Shown here: piece after piece, positions 4,755 to 5,368 of the stretch | Position numbering within the stretch: position 1 is the stretch's first letter | How the letters are laid out: each line of letters opens with the position of its first letter | Assembly: GCA_050725495.1 (NCBI GenBank) | Contig: JBOHHM010000125.1 | Span: 1 to 5,368 of the forward strand | Source: JBOHHM01 sp050725495 | GTDB taxonomy: Bacteria > Pseudomonadota > Gammaproteobacteria > Burkholderiales > Burkholderiaceae_C | Direction: 5' to 3' | Length of the DNA stretch: 5,368 nt | Position numbers and translations under genes: made by a program | The notes under the pieces: model-generated | Seen by the model: only the letters and a program-made list of their open reading frames with translations | Told to the model about the DNA's origin: nothing | The model's database searches: none

Positions 4755-5368
4755 ATGCCGCTGGAAGACATCCGGGTCTTCGAAGCCGTGGCGCGGCACC
4801 TGAGCTTCAGCGCCGCAGCCGACGAGCTCGCCTTGACGCACGGCGCGGTGAGCAAGCGCGTCAAGGCCCTGGAGTCCAAATGCGGCGCGCTGCTGTTGCA
4901 GCGCAGCAGCCGCAAAGTGGCGCTGACCCGCGCCGGCCAGCTGCTGTGGGCCGCAGCCTCGAGCGCCCTGGGCCAGCTCGACGCGGCCTGGCAGACGGTG
5001 GCGGCCGCTGCGACGCGGCGCTCGCCGCAGCGCATCGTGGTTTCGTGCGAGCGCTCGCTCGCGCTGCGCTGGCTGATTCCGCGGCTGGCCGACTTCCAGG
5101 CCCGGTACCCCGGCGTGGTCGTCCATGTCCATGCCGGCGGCGGGACGCCGGACTTCGGGGCCGAGGGCGTGGACCTCGCGATCCGGCGCAACGACTTTGT
5201 GCCGGCCAGCGGGCTGCAGATCGAGCCGCTGATGCCCGAAGCCATGGCCCTGGTGCTCGCGCCTGCTTTGCTGCCCGCCTGGCAGCAGGCACCCCAGCGC
5301 GTGCGCCGGCTGCACACCGCCACGCGCCCGCTGGCCTGGGCGCGCTGGGACGCGGCCCGCTCGCCCGA
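4755..5368 (+). CDS. LysR-type transcriptional regulator, GcvA-like (5' part only)
   Basis: The first 204 residues are visible; the gene runs off the right edge, and a full LysR protein is about 300 residues. The N-terminal winged helix-turn-helix is clear: DIRVFEAVARHLSFSAAADELALTHGAVSKRVKALE (5-40), then LLLQRSSRKVALTRAGQLL (46-64). A linker helix leads to the periplasmic-binding-protein-like effector domain, with the GcvA-type blocks LALRWLIPRLADFQARYPGV (102-121) and GVDLAIRRND (138-147). It acts as a cytoplasmic DNA-binding regulator. Its divergence from ltaE, a glycine-producing enzyme, and its similarity to GcvA, which responds to glycine metabolism, fit control of ltaE, but this is inferred from position. 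The start is uncertain. The ATG at 4755 fits the family alignment but lacks a well-placed ribosome binding site. TTG at 4746 has AGGA 5 bases upstream (protein would begin MARMPLED). TTG at 4713 has GAAGGG 6 bases upstream. An in-frame stop at 4707 limits the choice. Confidence 0.88.
   Translation, partial: MPLEDIRVFEAVARHLSFSAAADELALTHGAVSKRVKALESKCGALLLQRSSRKVALTRAGQLLWAAASSALGQLDAAWQTVAAAATRRSPQRIVVSCERSLALRWLIPRLADFQARYPGVVVHVHAGGGTPDFGAEGVDLAIRRNDFVPASGLQIEPLMPEAMALVLAPALLPAWQQAPQRVRRLHTATRPLAWARWDAARSP

Noticed and set aside
4643..5323. Upstream extension of the ltaE frame to a 582-residue protein
   Set aside because: The added 227 residues overlap the LysR coding region in antisense and match nothing recognisable; LtaE proteins begin at MPDFRSDT, and a ribosome binding site precedes that ATG.

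Overview
The window is GC-rich chromosomal DNA with dense coding and short spacers. Codon use and protein types (tandem PhnE permeases, a proteobacterial LtaE next to a GcvA-like LysR regulator) suggest a betaproteobacterium, most likely Burkholderiales such as Comamonadaceae. This assignment is inferred from protein flavour; no marker gene is present.

Layout: (1) Bases 1-1134 hold the 3' end of a phosphonate-type ABC transport operon: the C-terminal 94 codons of one PhnE permease, then a complete second, paralogous PhnE. (2) Bases 1241-3502 hold three co-oriented genes with good ribosome binding sites: a radical SAM enzyme of the AmmeMemoRadiSam type, a 161-residue protein of the adenosine-specific kinase family (DUF355/PF04008), and a 147-residue protein of the 'host attachment' family (PF10116). 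The 172-bp spacer before the last gene contains inverted repeats and a weak promoter-like pair, so that gene may also be transcribed alone. (3) Bases 3575-4642, minus strand, encode a complete low-specificity L-threonine aldolase (LtaE). (4) From about 4755 to the right edge, divergent from ltaE, lies the N-terminal two thirds of a LysR-type regulator of the GcvA-like group.

How the genes work together: the two PhnE proteins would form the membrane channel of one importer, with the ATPase and binding protein presumably encoded upstream. LtaE splits threonine or allo-threonine into glycine and acetaldehyde, and the divergent LysR protein is its natural candidate regulator; the 112-bp spacer holds one clear dyad. 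The central three-gene set is the least understood part: the radical SAM gene lacks its usual AMMECR1 and MEMO1 partners within the window and instead precedes two small proteins of poorly defined function. I see no tRNA or rRNA gene, insertion sequence, CRISPR array or phage gene.
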